From Gnetum montanum (lineage: Eukaryota; Streptophyta; Gnetopsida; Gnetales; Gnetaceae), in contig MNCI01003660.1 of assembly GCA_015680685.1 (NCBI GenBank), positions 1,399,234 through 1,463,233 of the forward strand: a stretch of DNA of 64,000 bases. Reading direction: 5' to 3'. Both the position numbers and the translations under genes were made by a program. The first letter of the stretch is position 1. The number at the start of each line of letters is the position of its first letter. Under the pieces are notes generated by a model. It had not been told where the DNA came from. It saw only the letters and a list, made by a program, of their open reading frames with translations, and did not search any database. Below are positions 10,367 through 21,139 of the stretch, piece by piece.

Positions 10367-11810
10367 TAGCAAAGAGGATGAGTATCCTATTTCTGATCAC
10401 TTCCCTGATGAGTTCCTCTTTGCCAGTGTAGTGAATGACCAATCACCCATGGAGACAAACTGGTACAGTAGCATTCTGACCTATCTCCTTACCCAACAAA
10501 CACCACAAGACTTGGACCTTAAGAAGAAACAAAAGTTTCTTCATAGAGCCAAGTACTTTATAGAAATCAATGGACAACTTTACAAAGTATGTCCCAATGG
10601 CTTGGTTCGATGGTGTGTTCCCAATAGAGATCAACTGAGAGTTCTCCAAGATTCTCATGAGGGCCCTTGTGGGGGTTACTATGCTGGGAGATGAACAACT
10701 ATTAAGATCCTACTTGCAGTGTATTAATGGCCTACTTTGTTCTAGGACACCCATCACTTCGTCCAATCCTGTGAATGCTATAAACATGATGGGAGAATGA
10801 CTGCTATAATGGAAGGTCCGCAACAATGGATTTAACCATTAGAACCATTTGACATTTGGGGAATTGATTTCATGAAGCCCATTACACCAATGTCTAATGG
10901 AAAAGCTTACGTCTTAGTTACCGTAGACTACTTAACAAAATGGGCTGAAGAAGCTACTGTTAAAGATTGCACATCATCTACAATTGCCCGATTTGTTCAA
11001 CAAAAATTCATCAATAGGTTTGGTGTGCTACGTGCACTTATCTCGGATAATGGTACACACTTTACAGGTGCAACTTTTCGAAAGCTAATGTAATGCTTAG
11101 GGGTTGAGCATAAGTTGACTACATTATCCCACCCCCAAGCAAACGGTCAAGCCGAGGTCACCAACAGGGAGATTACCAAGATACTAACCAGAACTATTAG
11201 CAAATATAGGCAAGATTGGAGCACTAAACTGAATGATGCTCTTTAGGCATACTGCTCCACGTGGAAACTCCCTATAGGCTACTCTCCCTATGAGTTACTG
11301 TATGAAAAGCTTCCAATGCTCCCTATCCAAGTTGAGCTCTGTACACTAACCACGACATGTGACCTCAACATTGACCTTAATCTAGCACAAAAAAAAAGGT
11401 TAATGATCCTTAACTTGCTAGGTGAGAACCGACTAGCTACCCTATCATCTAATGAGTTGCACAAGGAATTTAATAAACAACATCATGACCTGAAAATTAG
11501 GAGAGTTAAGTACCAACCAGGAGATAAGGTTCTCTATTGGAACCCCACACATGCGTTACAACGTACCAAATTTCAAACATTGTGGGAAGGACCTTACATT
11601 ATCTATGCAACTTTTCCTTCAGGGGCCATGACCATATATAAACCTGAGAGCCCAGATAAGAGACTATTAGTTAATGCGCAACAAACAAAACCTTTCCATG
11701 AGTTTAGGTCAGCCAGGACATATGCTACCTTTGTAAGTGGGCAACCTTGCTCATTATTTTGGATCTCCTCCTTCCAACTCAATCATGGGGGAGATGGCCA
11801 TCTCAGCTAG
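10367..11810 (+). pseudogene. pol: Integrase of element B
   Basis: Inserts the cDNA into host DNA. The N-terminal zinc-binding region is about 10650-10800 (SHEGPCGGYYAGR, THHFVQSCECYKH). The core holds WGIDFMKPI with the first Asp (about 10860), ALISDNGTHFTG with the second Asp (about 11040), and HPQANGQAEVTN with the Glu (about 11135), giving D-D-E. C-terminal part: YQPGDKVLYWNPTH and FQTLWEGPYIIYATFPSGAM (11510-11630). Stops at 10830, 11091 and 11244 replace Gln, Gln and Trp by comparison with sister copies. No chromodomain follows; the reading ends at 11810. Confidence 0.85.
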
Positions 11811-13747
11811 GCATTGAAGGCCCTCAGTTCTTTCTAAGTTTTTCTTTTGCACATTTTTTGTTTTCCATATTTTTGTTTTACACATTTTTTGTTTTGCACA
11901 TTTCTTTAATCTTTTTTATTTTTTTTACACCATCGTTCTGGTTTTTACCATTTCTTTGTGTGATTACTTTATTTTGCTTGTCACTCAATAAGTGTTCATG
12001 ATGGTGGTATGAATAATATCATATTGATTGTTAATGTCTGGATCTTACCTTTGAAGTATGATGTCGATATTAAGGTATGGTTCTTTTGATTAATAGGCAA
12101 TGAGTCCACGATGTTCACACATCCATAAATTCCTATGGTCTCCCTTGGCTTGGAACTGTATAGTCCCTTTCTTTAATGAAACTATTAACGAATTGGTGAT
12201 TGGGTATTTCTTAGACTAAGGAAAGACTCAAAGGAGGAAAAGGGTGTGACTTCAAGGGGATTCTATGCATTTGTACTGGCTATTCTCTTGAGTGCTTGGA
12301 TGTTTTTTCTTTGGGTTTTTCGCCATTCTGACCATTCATCAAATCATTGAAAGCTAAGTTCATAAAAATAAGTCTTTACATGGTGTGGTTCTCAGGTGAA
12401 AAAAAAAAAGAAAAAAATAACAATGGGAATTCAAAGCACACCCCTTAGACACAATAATGATCTTGGGCTACATGCATTGGTTATGGAACTAGAAAGAAAT
12501 GTTACCCATGTCTGAAGGTTCCCTCTAACTAAGGCCCCTTCTTGCTTCTTGGTTCTCCATCTTGCTCTCCTTGGAATGGTGGTGAATTTTTCTAGAAGCA
12601 TTCTTGTTGCTCTAAGTGGATGGGTTGGTCAATTGTGTTGATGCGAGGTCACTGAATGTGGTTGGTTTGAGTCTAGATTTGGAAGGAGTTCTACTCGATC
12701 ACATTAACCATGAAACACACTAGGGACTTTACACAACCTTGTATTTGGGTTTTCATTCCATTCTTTCCTCTCCACCTTTCTTTTCCATTTCTCATCTCAT
12801 TGTCGATTTTATCATTAGTCTGTATCTTGGTTGATGCATTGTTCTTTGTTGGTAATTTCTTGTGGGTAAGTTTTTAACTCTTTCTTTCCAATGACATTCC
12901 TAGAGCCTACGGACTCTTTGGTTTGCGGGTCTATCAGGGCACTAAAGGCATGAGCCTGCTTTGGGGAGGACCCACTGACATTCCTTTTTGGTACATTTGT
13001 TAACTTCTTTCCTTTAAACATTTCCTGCAATCAACCATTTTTTGTTTCATCCCCATCCATGACATCCATTTTATTGGCGTTGTCGTTGTTACTTTTTCTT
13101 GACCTCTCTTATTCCTTATCTTTCTCCACCCTTTCACTACCGGAGGTTTACTATTAGTCATGGGGGTCCAGGCACAAATTTTTTTTCAATTTTTCCTAAC
13201 CCCTACACCTTAGGTAGTCACCAATGTTAAAACTCCAGAATCAGTATCTACCATAACCACAACTTAGCCAATGCACTTCACATTGAGGCAAGGTATCAAC
13301 TACATCGTGATTTATTTATCCTTGCTCATTTGTGACTATGTTGTGTGTGCAGATGGCAATCATACAATAATGGATTGGGCCTAGAGGATGCACTCAGGAT
13401 GGACCGAAATTGGAACATTTACGAAAGGAGCAAGATTGGTGCTGTGGCTATGGATGATCAACGACAGGTGCAATATTGGCATCAGTAGCAACACGTCTCA
13501 TTCTCTTCTCTCTTTTTCTTTCTTCTCTTCCAGCTACCAAATAAGGCTGGGTGTCATTTATGTACAGTGTTCACTTTTGTGGTTATGAACACTAATGATG
13601 TCATGTATTGTATTGTTGATATGTTCACTGGGTATGCTGAGTCAGTCATTCCATTCCACTATCAATAGTCATTCAGTCAATAATCCCATACCTTCCCAAT
13701 ATTTTGTAAGAAACTCGAGGACAAGTTTTCATTCAGTCATGGGGGTA
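11811..13747 (+). other. 3' non-coding region of element B
   Basis: No ORF with recognisable similarity. It begins with a T-rich stretch made of TTTTGTTTTACACA-like repeats (11840-11935), then blocks shared with D and E: GTGTGACTTCAAGGGGATTC (12244-12263) and the GCCTGCTTTGGGGAGGACCC box (12936-12976). It ends with the AACTCGAGGACAAGTT hairpin (13712-13727) and the G-rich tract at the LTR. Athila elements can carry an env-like ORF here; I see none. Confidence 0.6.
13712..13747 (+). other. Hairpin and polypurine tract of element B
   Basis: AACTCGAGGACAAGTT (13712-13727) can form a 6-bp stem around AGGA with one mismatch. It is followed by ATGGGGGTA ending at 13747, next to the LTR start TGATGAATCG. 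The same pair occurs at the 3' LTR of C, D, E and F. Confidence 0.65.
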
Positions 13748-14583
13748 TGATGAATCGTGATATCGCATATGTGATATCACGTCCATGATATCGCGTCCGC
13801 TATATTGGATCAACCATGTGATATCTGATACTCGATATCACGGCTTGTTTCCTTATCTGTAAATAAGAGGTGGTGCCCTTGGTTTCCACAGTTAAGAATT
13901 AGTCCCTTAGCCAAACTCTTGCCATTTTCTCCCTCCAGAGTTAGAATTATTTTTGCGTGCCTGCAGTAGGAGTCATAGAGTGCATGGCTCGTTATTCGAG
14001 CATTGTGTACCTAAGCACACTTTGTGTACGACAATAAAGACAAACTTTATGATAAACCTTGCAACATACAGAATAGATTAATTAGTGCTAATTATTATTT
14101 AATGCTTTCGTAGTTAATTAATGATATCTCTCGCCCTACAACTCTTTTAGTTAAATACACTCAGTACGACCGCTTCGAGCATGCGTATGGCGCTTGGTAA
14201 CCTAGTAACGATTAGCATTTGGTAATCCCAACAGCGTTGCACTAGTTCAGGATGTGTATGACAAGTGGGAATCGATACTAGTGTTAGGAGTACTTAGAAC
14301 TTAGTTAATGAATAGTTAAATTAAATTAGTTACTTAGTTAACTCTCTCTTCCCTCCTTATTAGCACAGGATATAAAACACATAAAATCCATAAAAATCAT
14401 ATGCCTCAAGCTTACTTAACCATACAACTGTGACATAGAAGTAAGTTTGGGAAGACAATGATTAATCAACCCATTATTGTTCCACATAGGGGCATAAGCA
14501 CTTAGTCCTTGGAATTCGACCGGATTATGTGTGAAACGCTCATATTCGTATGGTTGAGCGTAGGGGTACCTCGCCGCTTATCA
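13748..14583 (+). repeat. 3' LTR of element B
   Basis: 836 bp, TGATGAATCG...CGCTTATCA. U3 palindrome array at 13757-13842, a weakened TATA (CTGTAAATAAGAG) at 13857-13869, AATAAAGAC in the R region near 14033, and the GAGCGTAGGGGTACCTCG end block. The 5' partner LTR is outside the window or lost. Confidence 0.85.
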
Positions 14584-15026
14584 TTTTCCAAAGTTTTGAT
14601 CTTTAGTCATGGTTAAATTTTGCATGCAATGCACAATTGGTATAACAAAGGACATAGGTTAAAATTTCTCATCAAAATATAAGATAAGTACCAATAGCGT
14701 AGGGTGGTAGTCAATACATGCATATTTACACTCGGAGGTCCTTGATGAGTGTGGCCAAATCCATAGAAGAAAAAAAAAACACACACACACACACACAATG
14801 AAACATTACAGATATATTAATAGCCCTTTTGCTAATTTTTTTCTTAAAGTTAGAAATGACTTACCAACCCTTGGTTACATGTCCAGTAGAAACACAAAAT
14901 TGGAAATGGCTTATTAGGCTTGGCTCACATCTGTAGGTATCTAGTGGTATCCTTCGATGTCCACATTATCCCTCTCTTATCTTATCTAGTAAGTCATATC
15001 TTCCTTTACTTAAAAAAATACAGTTA
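14584..15026. other. Intergenic stretch with (AC)n microsatellite
   Basis: No gene recognised. Contains an A-run followed by about nine AC units (14770-14797). It lies between element B and the DUF247 remnant; the upstream two thirds of a DUF247 gene would be expected here but are not seen. Confidence 0.5.
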
Positions 15027-16129
15027 ATGAGGATGATGATGAAAGAGGAAATTCCGCGCGCCCAGGAATTGTGGAAAGCAAGCATTCGATTGAAGGGAGT
15101 AAACACAGGCTTATCATTTGAACGCACCATGTTGGGGCTCAAAGGCTTTCTACATGTGCCCACCTTCACGCTCATGGACATGACCCAGGCCGTCCTCCGC
15201 AACGTGATGGCGTACGAGCAACGTCTCAGGCCCAACACCGCCAAGAATTACGTGTCTGCTTACGTGTCATTTATGGAGCAACGACCATATTTTAGCAATT
15301 TTTTTAATAAGCTATGATCTTTTTTTATTTTGTTTTTCTGAGGGAAAGGTCAGGACTGTCTATGACAGGCTCCTAGGATAGTACCATAGCAATTGCATAG
15401 GAAGTGCAAAGTGGGCACCACTAAACCTAGCACCAATGTTTACAAAGTTGTGCAAGCTCATCAACTGGCCAACAACCCATGTTCTAATAAGCTCTGATCT
15501 TTACTACACATGACCAAACTATTTAAAATACAAGTCACTCCATGTTTTCTTGTAATGTCTATACTATGTCATTTATCTTTTCTAATAACATTCAATTTTT
15601 ATTAAAGTATTTTGTTGTTCATACCTCTTGTATGTAACCTATTAAATGTAATTAAACCATTTTTTAAAAAAATATCTTGGCAAAGGTAAGCCATGTGCTT
15701 AAATCATTAAATCATTAACGCAATGAAGTGCAATGTTTGAGTTTGAATGAGTTTAATTACAAAGTTATATTTAACTTGGAACCTATAATTTGTAGTTTTG
15801 AAATGGTCCAGTATCTTAAAAAGAGGTTAAGCTTGAGTCAACCCACTCAAAGAAGTTGGGTTTTCCCATCTGCAGTTCCTTCTAAACCAAACATGGTAGG
15901 ATCAACCCCTCTTCTATTTCCATTGAAGTGAACTAAAGCTATGTGTAATATAGTTTGGTTTGGACTTTGCAGTTACTACCGTGGCTCGGCAAGAGGCATA
16001 ATAAAAGAATTCATGGACGTCTATTTCTCAAAGCCGTGGCTTTTCTGTGCCACTGTTGCTGCCGTCGTTGCGTTGATCTGCACCATCACACAGGCCGTCT
16101 ATGCTGTGAAATCTTACTACCACGCTTGA
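15027..16129 (+). pseudogene. DUF247 (UPF0481-type) host gene remnant
   Basis: Two blocks resemble plant DUF247 membrane-anchored proteins. Block 1 (about 15045-15310) reads EEIPRAQELWKASIRLKG, LKGFLHVPTFTLMDMTQAVL, RNVMAYEQ and NYVSAYVSFME, matching the mid-domain pattern of an 'IP..TEL..AGI.F' start and an 'NY..SY..FMD' end, then FSNFFNKL and a stop. Block 2 (15972-16129) reads YYRG...IIKEFMDVYFSKPW followed by a single hydrophobic helix (LFCATVAAVVALICTITQAV) and SYYHA stop, the usual C-terminal anchor. TTTGCAG before block 2 looks like a splice acceptor. The N-terminal half and a central piece are absent, and the gap holds LINE sequence. Probably a pseudogene; a spliced short transcript cannot be excluded. 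Base composition is richer in GC than its surroundings. Confidence 0.65.
15505..15610 (-). mobile_element. RTE-type LINE fragment inside the DUF247 remnant
   Basis: CACATGACCAAACTATTT followed by TTATCTTTTCTAATAACATT matches, with a gap, the LINE segment at 24880-25000 in the same orientation. It corresponds to the region just C-terminal of RT in plant RTE LINEs. Too short and eroded to encode anything. Confidence 0.5.
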
Positions 16130-17182
16130 AACGTTGAATTTTAATTTCTTTATTTTTTATTCATGTTTTTCTATGTAATGGAAACGCTTGACGAATGCTG
16201 CAACGAGGATACACCAGCTCCTTAATAGTTTTTTTTTTTTTTTTTTTTTTCATAGGTGCCCTCCCTAATGCAATCTCGCGGAATTGATAGCATACCACCA
16301 GCGCTCAAGTATGCAAAGTGTCTTAGTATTTTCTCCAGCCTGACTATATTTCGTTTTAAGATAAAAACTAGAATATTGAAATAGTGGTTAACTAAATATG
16401 TTGAACTGTTTTTACAGAAAAATTAATTGCAAAGTAATAAAAGTTTATATCTAACAAGTACATCTGGGTATATATGTATTCAAATTTTAATATAGAAAAT
16501 TATTTCTAAGATGACACATTCAAAAATAGTATATAACTAATTTAGCTTATATATATATACTATTTGGACAAGAGAATCTTTCTGTACACTCCCATAATAA
16601 TTCCAATGAAGAAGTCCATCTCTTGACCTAATGTTATGAAGATAGTTATTGCTTTTCCATGATCAAGTCCAACCAACTAACAATAATCCAGGTAAAAAAA
16701 ATTCATATCTTAGCCTAGCATTATGACAATAATTATTTATTTACCATGTCAATGTCTAGCCAACTAGTAGTTGGCCTCTTCATCAAACTTAAAATAGCAA
16801 AATAAAATTCTCGTATATAATTAAAAAATGTTTACTTATTGAGCTATGCTCTCTTTAATGTTAAGCATTAGGTAGAGAACCATAGTGAATCATGGTTAAA
16901 TCCTTTCCCTACCTTAAGAGGTTAGCTAACATGGATGGGACAATGGTATGAAATGATGAGCACAAAATAAAAATCATTCAAGATAATGTAAAAGTAAGGT
17001 TGAAGACATCAATCCAAACTTGAAATCAACTACATAATGAGAGCTAACTCAAATGGTTAGCCCATTATTTGTCAAGGATCTGCAGACAAGAGGTTGCTAG
17101 CTAGTTTAAGTCATACTTGGCTTTATTATATTTCTTTATAATTTTTTCAAATATCTAGTGTTGGCCATAGAGACCATCATTT
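16130..17182. other. AT-rich non-coding stretch
   Basis: No gene recognised. Holds a 22-base T-run (16229-16250) and two imperfect copies of an about 87-bp segment (starting near 16612 and 16700; TCTTGACCTA against TCTTAGCCTA). Confidence 0.5.
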
Positions 17183-17325
17183 AGAGCGATGGTAAGGTGC
17201 TCATTTCTTAAGTCAAAGACTTGGGTTTGAGCCTAGGCATAACCACTTGAAGAGGTTAGGCTTTCGCTCATCTACCAACCCTCTTAGGACCCCACTTAGC
17301 GTGATGAGCACTATGGCTTTGGGTG
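17183..17325 (+). mobile_element. Au-like SINE
   Basis: tRNA-derived short element. Box A-like AGAGCGATGGTAAGGTGC at 17183-17200 and box B-like GGGTTTGAGCC at 17223-17233 have the spacing of a pol III promoter. The body AGGACCCCACTTAGCGTGAT (17285-17304), then ATGAGCAC...TTTGGGT, follows the plant Au SINE pattern (GACCCCGC..AGCGGGAGC..GTGCAC.GGGT) with many transitions. Identified from remembered family features, without alignment. Confidence 0.65.
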
Positions 17326-17626
17326 ATGATAATCATATTGGTCATATGTCTTGGGATGTATTTGTGGTCAAATTGTTTTGAGTTGGATACCCCTCTCTAA
17401 AAAAGAAATTAACTACCATATTAAAACTAATAATAATAAATATATCTTGTATCAATATTTAAGAAAATCAATACAACTAAGGATAATGTATATTAATAAA
17501 TGTATATCAAATTTAGGAATTTAACATAATCAAGAGTCCAACTTGATTCATTTAGTTATTAAAAATTTCAAAATATCTCTTCATATCCTTTTAAATTCTT
17601 TTTCTTTTTTCTTTTAATTAAAGAAT

Positions 17627-17783
17627 TATCATCATCCTAGCTTTGTCCTAACAAAATGGGATTAGCTACATGAGTTCTTTTTTATCATTTGTCTCTATGA
17701 AAATCTAGATCTTTTTTTATATTTGTAGTTTCTTCAAATTATCTTTAATTGTTTTTTTCCCATGTTTTTTTTGGTTTCCCTTT
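17627..17783 (-). mobile_element. RTE-type LINE, 3' end (left part, split by element D)
   Basis: Reading leftward: residues KKTWEKNN and KRTHVANPI of the RTE LINE C-terminus (17690-17783), then the 3' untranslated motif seen on the plus strand as CTAGCTTTGTCCTAACAAAA...GGGATTAGCTACATGA (17637-17673), and a GATGATGAT tail. Continues at 24818 on the other side of element D. Confidence 0.7.
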
Positions 17784-18555
17784 TGGTGGGATGCGATATC
17801 ACATACGCAATATCGCGGTGCACCGTCATATCTATAAATAAGAGGCAGCTCTCCCTTATTTTCCATCCTAGGCTTAGACTATAGTGAAATTCTAGTAGTT
17901 TGATCCCTCCCGAGATAGAATATTTTCCATGTGCCCGCAGTAGGAACTCCAAAGTGAATGGATCTTTATTCGAGGAGATATTGTACCTGAACACATATTT
18001 GTGTACGGAAATAAAGACGAACTTCTTGAATAAACCTTGCAGTGCATGGAATAGGCTAAATAGGATTTTATTTATTGTTATTTACTGTCTTCCATTTAAA
18101 TGCTTTATTAGTTATTAAATCTTTCTCAACCCTTCTCTCCTAGTTAAGTGCCTTAGTACGACCGCTTCGAGCACGTGTGTTACGTGTGGTGATCCCAACA
18201 ATGACTAGCATTTGGTAACCACGATTGCATAGGTTTAGGGTGTGAACGGTAAGTGGGAACGGATGCTGATGCTGGGTTAATTCAGACTTAGTCAGTTAGT
18301 TAAAGTTAGTCAATTAGTCTCTTCAGCCCTTCCCCTCAATAGCATAGGAGATAAAATAGAAAAGCTATAAAAATCATATACCTTGGACTTGCTTAACCAT
18401 ACACCGTGACAAATACAAGTCTGGGAAGACAACAAATAATTAACCTTAAGTGTTCCATGAGGCGTTTATGCACTTAGTTTGTGGAGTTCAACTGGATCGA
18501 GCATACTACACTTGTATTCGTATGGTTGAGTGTAGGGGTACCTCGCCACTCATCA
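17784..18555 (+). repeat. 5' LTR of element D
   Basis: 772 bp, TGGTGGGATG...CACTCATCA. U3 array reduced to two GATATC-type units (17791-17816), TATA TCTATAAATAAGAGG at 17831-17845, AATAAA at 18010-18015. It is 61 bp shorter than its sister, nearly all in the U3 array. Confidence 0.9.
17831..17845 (+). promoter_or_regulatory. TATA box, element D 5' LTR
   Basis: TCTATAAATAAGAGG, the best preserved copy of the family promoter. Transcription would start about 30 bases downstream and read gag. Confidence 0.65.
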
Positions 18556-18575
18556 TTGGCGCCATTGCCAGGGAC
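18556..18575 (+). other. Primer-binding site of element D
   Basis: TTGGCGCCATTGCCAGGGAC immediately after the LTR. It matches the complement of the plant tRNA-Asp 3' end (TGGCGCCGTTGCCGGGGA) except for G-to-A changes at two sites. Athila-type elements are known to use this primer. Confidence 0.75.
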
Positions 18576-18701
18576 TAAGTGTTTGTGTGCTAAGTAGAAC
18601 ATAGGAAATCGCTCACATCGTTGGGAGCTTAAACAAACCCTTAGGGTTAATTAAATGAAAAAAAATTATATAACGGTTAAGTAGCACACCGATAAGACAC
18701 C

Positions 18702-20960
18702 CTATCTTCTTCTTCTTCTCACAAGAGCATTACACCACCTAGGGATCATACAAAGAACAGTCGGCAGTCTAAAATACATAACCTAAATCCACCAGTTCCT
18801 CAACAATATAGGGTGGAATATACTCATCCCGATGATTATATACCTAACTTTACTTTTATCCTCCGTCAAGATGAACAAATGTGCTGGAGAGACTTGCAAG
18901 GTAACATAGTGTTACCTTTGGATTGTGCAGTCCCCAACATGCTCCTTCGTGCTCTGGCACAGATTGGCATGACTCAGCTCTATGCTGAGTATGTTATAGG
19001 AGATTTTGACATGAGGGATTACAATCCCATAGCCACACAACGTATGAGGGACTCAAGAAAGGAGAGCCAACATACACTATTGAAGGGCAAAGAGGTCTCG
19101 CAAGTCCTAAGTGAAGTGGGAGATGTTGAACCACTTATAATGGGTTCTCTATCGAAAGATGTTCCCCCTCCTAACGATAGTGAGAAGGTGGGGTCTTAGA
19201 ACCTATGCTTCATGATACACAACCCTGGTTCTGATCCCCGTGAACACCAACTGTTCACTGAGGGAACAATAACACATGACAAGGATGGATACTCAGATCG
19301 TCATCACGATCGGGGCTAAAGCCACAGAAGAGAAGGTAAGAAACATTGTCATGGCGATGGTTCTCCTTTTTCTTCCCCTTCTTCACATCATTCACCCTCT
19401 CCTTCCACATCTGGGCACAACCATCACGAGCATAACAGTGAGGATAGAGGTAGGAAAAATGAGAGACCTTGATGAGAGAGTCGAGAGAGAGGACAAGGGC
19501 ATGAACGAAGGGAAAGTAGGGAACAACAGAGACATCATAGACATCATGAAAGAGATGATCATGACAAACCCCTACTTGCCACCTAGATCATGTTAAATAT
19601 AACAGAGGTAGTGAGAATACCAACAAGGCATTTAAAGGATAGTCAGATCAAGCACTTAGACATGAACAATATCCCATGCTTCAAAGGGGGATACAACACG
19701 GATCTGCAAAATCATTTACAGGCATTCCACGATGCCTGCGCCTTGCAAAACATAGAAAAAAAGTGGCAGAACCTAAAGTTATTTACCAGGACACTCATAA
19801 AGGAAGTAGAGAGTTGGTACTAGTCTTGAGAACCAGAAAGTATTAGGAGGTGGAGTATGATGTTAGAACTCTTCAACGATAAATATCAAACGTACTCCAG
19901 AGTGTCTAATTTGCNNNNNNNNNNNNNNNNNNNNNNNNNNNNNNNNNNNNNNNNNNNNNNNNNNNNNNNNNNNNNNNNNNNNNTAGATGGGCTAAGGTAT
20001 GAAACTAGGAGAACCCTTGGGACTTATGCCCAAGGGAGACTATCAGAACTTAGATCCCATGAAATTCATCGCTTGTTGGAACAAGTAGCCAGAGAAGAAG
20101 GGGAGCTACGAAAAAGAGAAAGTGCGGAAGAATATAACCGTGATCCCTCTCTTTGAAAGAAGGGAGTGAAATTCTGCGACGAAGAGGATGAATCACCACT
20201 CGAAGAGTTGGTGAATAGAAAAACCTTGCTACTCCAAAAGTTAACAACGGAAGTATCGGCTAAGGTAGATGAAGTATGGAGCTCCTTAGATAGTAAAATT
20301 AAAACTGTCTTAAAGATTGTAGAGGAGTCTAAGGAGGAACAAAGTAGTGACAAGAACAAGATAAAGTGGAGAGATTCAGGCCTTTCACGTGACAAAGGTA
20401 AGGGGAAAATAACTATCTCTAATGAGGTTGTGGACTTAGACATAGACAATGATGGTGGATGTGAGATCTGCTAATATGACCATCCTAAGGGATGTTGTCC
20501 AATCATCTTGCATCTACAAGAGTCTGGGGTGTATGCACTCAACCCAAGACTTAACAAATAGTAGACACCCAAAAGGTTACCTTATCCTCAAGGTAACCCA
20601 AGATAGTTCCACCAACCGTTGACATATTATCCAAGTGGAACTCCACCACAACCCATCAGACAACACCTGCAGTGGCAATACCCACAGTCATGGGGGATGC
20701 CACCACCAAAACAACAATACCCTTACTGGAAGCTGAATCCATATGGATACTATGTGCAGTAGCTGATTTATCCAAGTGACTCCATGGGTCACACAACTTC
20801 CCAATGTCACTACCAAGTTTGAGAGTACTTTAGAAGGACTCCTTCTCCTCTGGGAGATGCTTCATACCCATACCATCCTCCTAATTCGTTTGCACCTCTT
20901 CCACCTGTAGTTCCCATACCTCCTGATCCAACAATGCAAGGGAAATTCCCTATTCAACCG
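18702..20960 (+). pseudogene. gag: gag of element D
   Basis: The start codon appears lost: Ser-rich SSSSSHKS begins after position 18702, where element G has ATG TCT TCT. The N-terminal block EYTHPDDYIPNFTFILRQDEQ, CWRDLQGNIVLPLDCAVPNM and LYAEYVIGDFD (18813-19050) is shared with G and H. The gag core (19670-20090) includes HLQAFHDACALQNIE, SWY, and DGLRYETRRTLGTYAQGRL, and is interrupted by an assembly gap (19915-19983). A Lys/Glu-rich segment follows (20090-20440), then a zinc knuckle at 20460-20498 (CEIC, YDHPKGCC; CX2CX3HX4C) with a TAA in place of a Gln codon at 20472. A Pro/Gln/Tyr-rich linker runs to about 20960. Confidence 0.75.
19915..19983. other. Assembly gap (69 N) in gag of element D
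   Basis: A run of Ns. By comparison with element B (about 6796-6929) about 130 bases are expected, so the gap length is probably nominal. Confidence 0.9.
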
Positions 20961-21139
20961 CAGCAATGAAATGCTACGAGAGTCGTAAACATTCAACCCA
21001 CTGCTGGTTCTGACAACCATAAAAAGAGAAGACCCTTCTTCAGAACCAAAAGCCTAGACAAGCTCTCACAACAACAAGCAATTGAGTCTAGGTACGCTCC
21101 TCCAACACATATGGCTTCGGAGCACCCTTCAGTCTAACA

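Larger units (their letters stand above)
6087..14583 (+). mobile_element. Element B: autonomous-type OTA (Athila/Tat group) Ty3/gypsy retrotransposon, 5' end missing
   Basis: Order gag - protease - RT - RNase H - integrase - 3' non-coding - 3' LTR on the plus strand. The start of gag, the PBS and the 5' LTR are absent; element A abuts at 6086/6087 inside gag. From about 8016 to 11810 all coding blocks share one reading frame with only point stops, so pol carries no net frame-changing indel over 3.8 kb. Integrase is followed by non-coding DNA and no chromodomain, as expected for the OTA group. Confidence 0.85.

Noticed and set aside
11747-12001. Phe/Leu-rich ORF after integrase in B (and 21967-22257 in D) as an env-like membrane protein
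   Set aside because: Both are translations of T-rich tandem repeats, and the frame is not conserved between copies.
12815-13030. Minus-strand ORF in B
   Set aside because: Antisense to conserved non-coding 3' sequence; not kept open in D or E.
17183-17240. tRNA gene
   Set aside because: Box A and B resemble pol III boxes, but no cloverleaf can be drawn and the downstream body fits an Au-like SINE.
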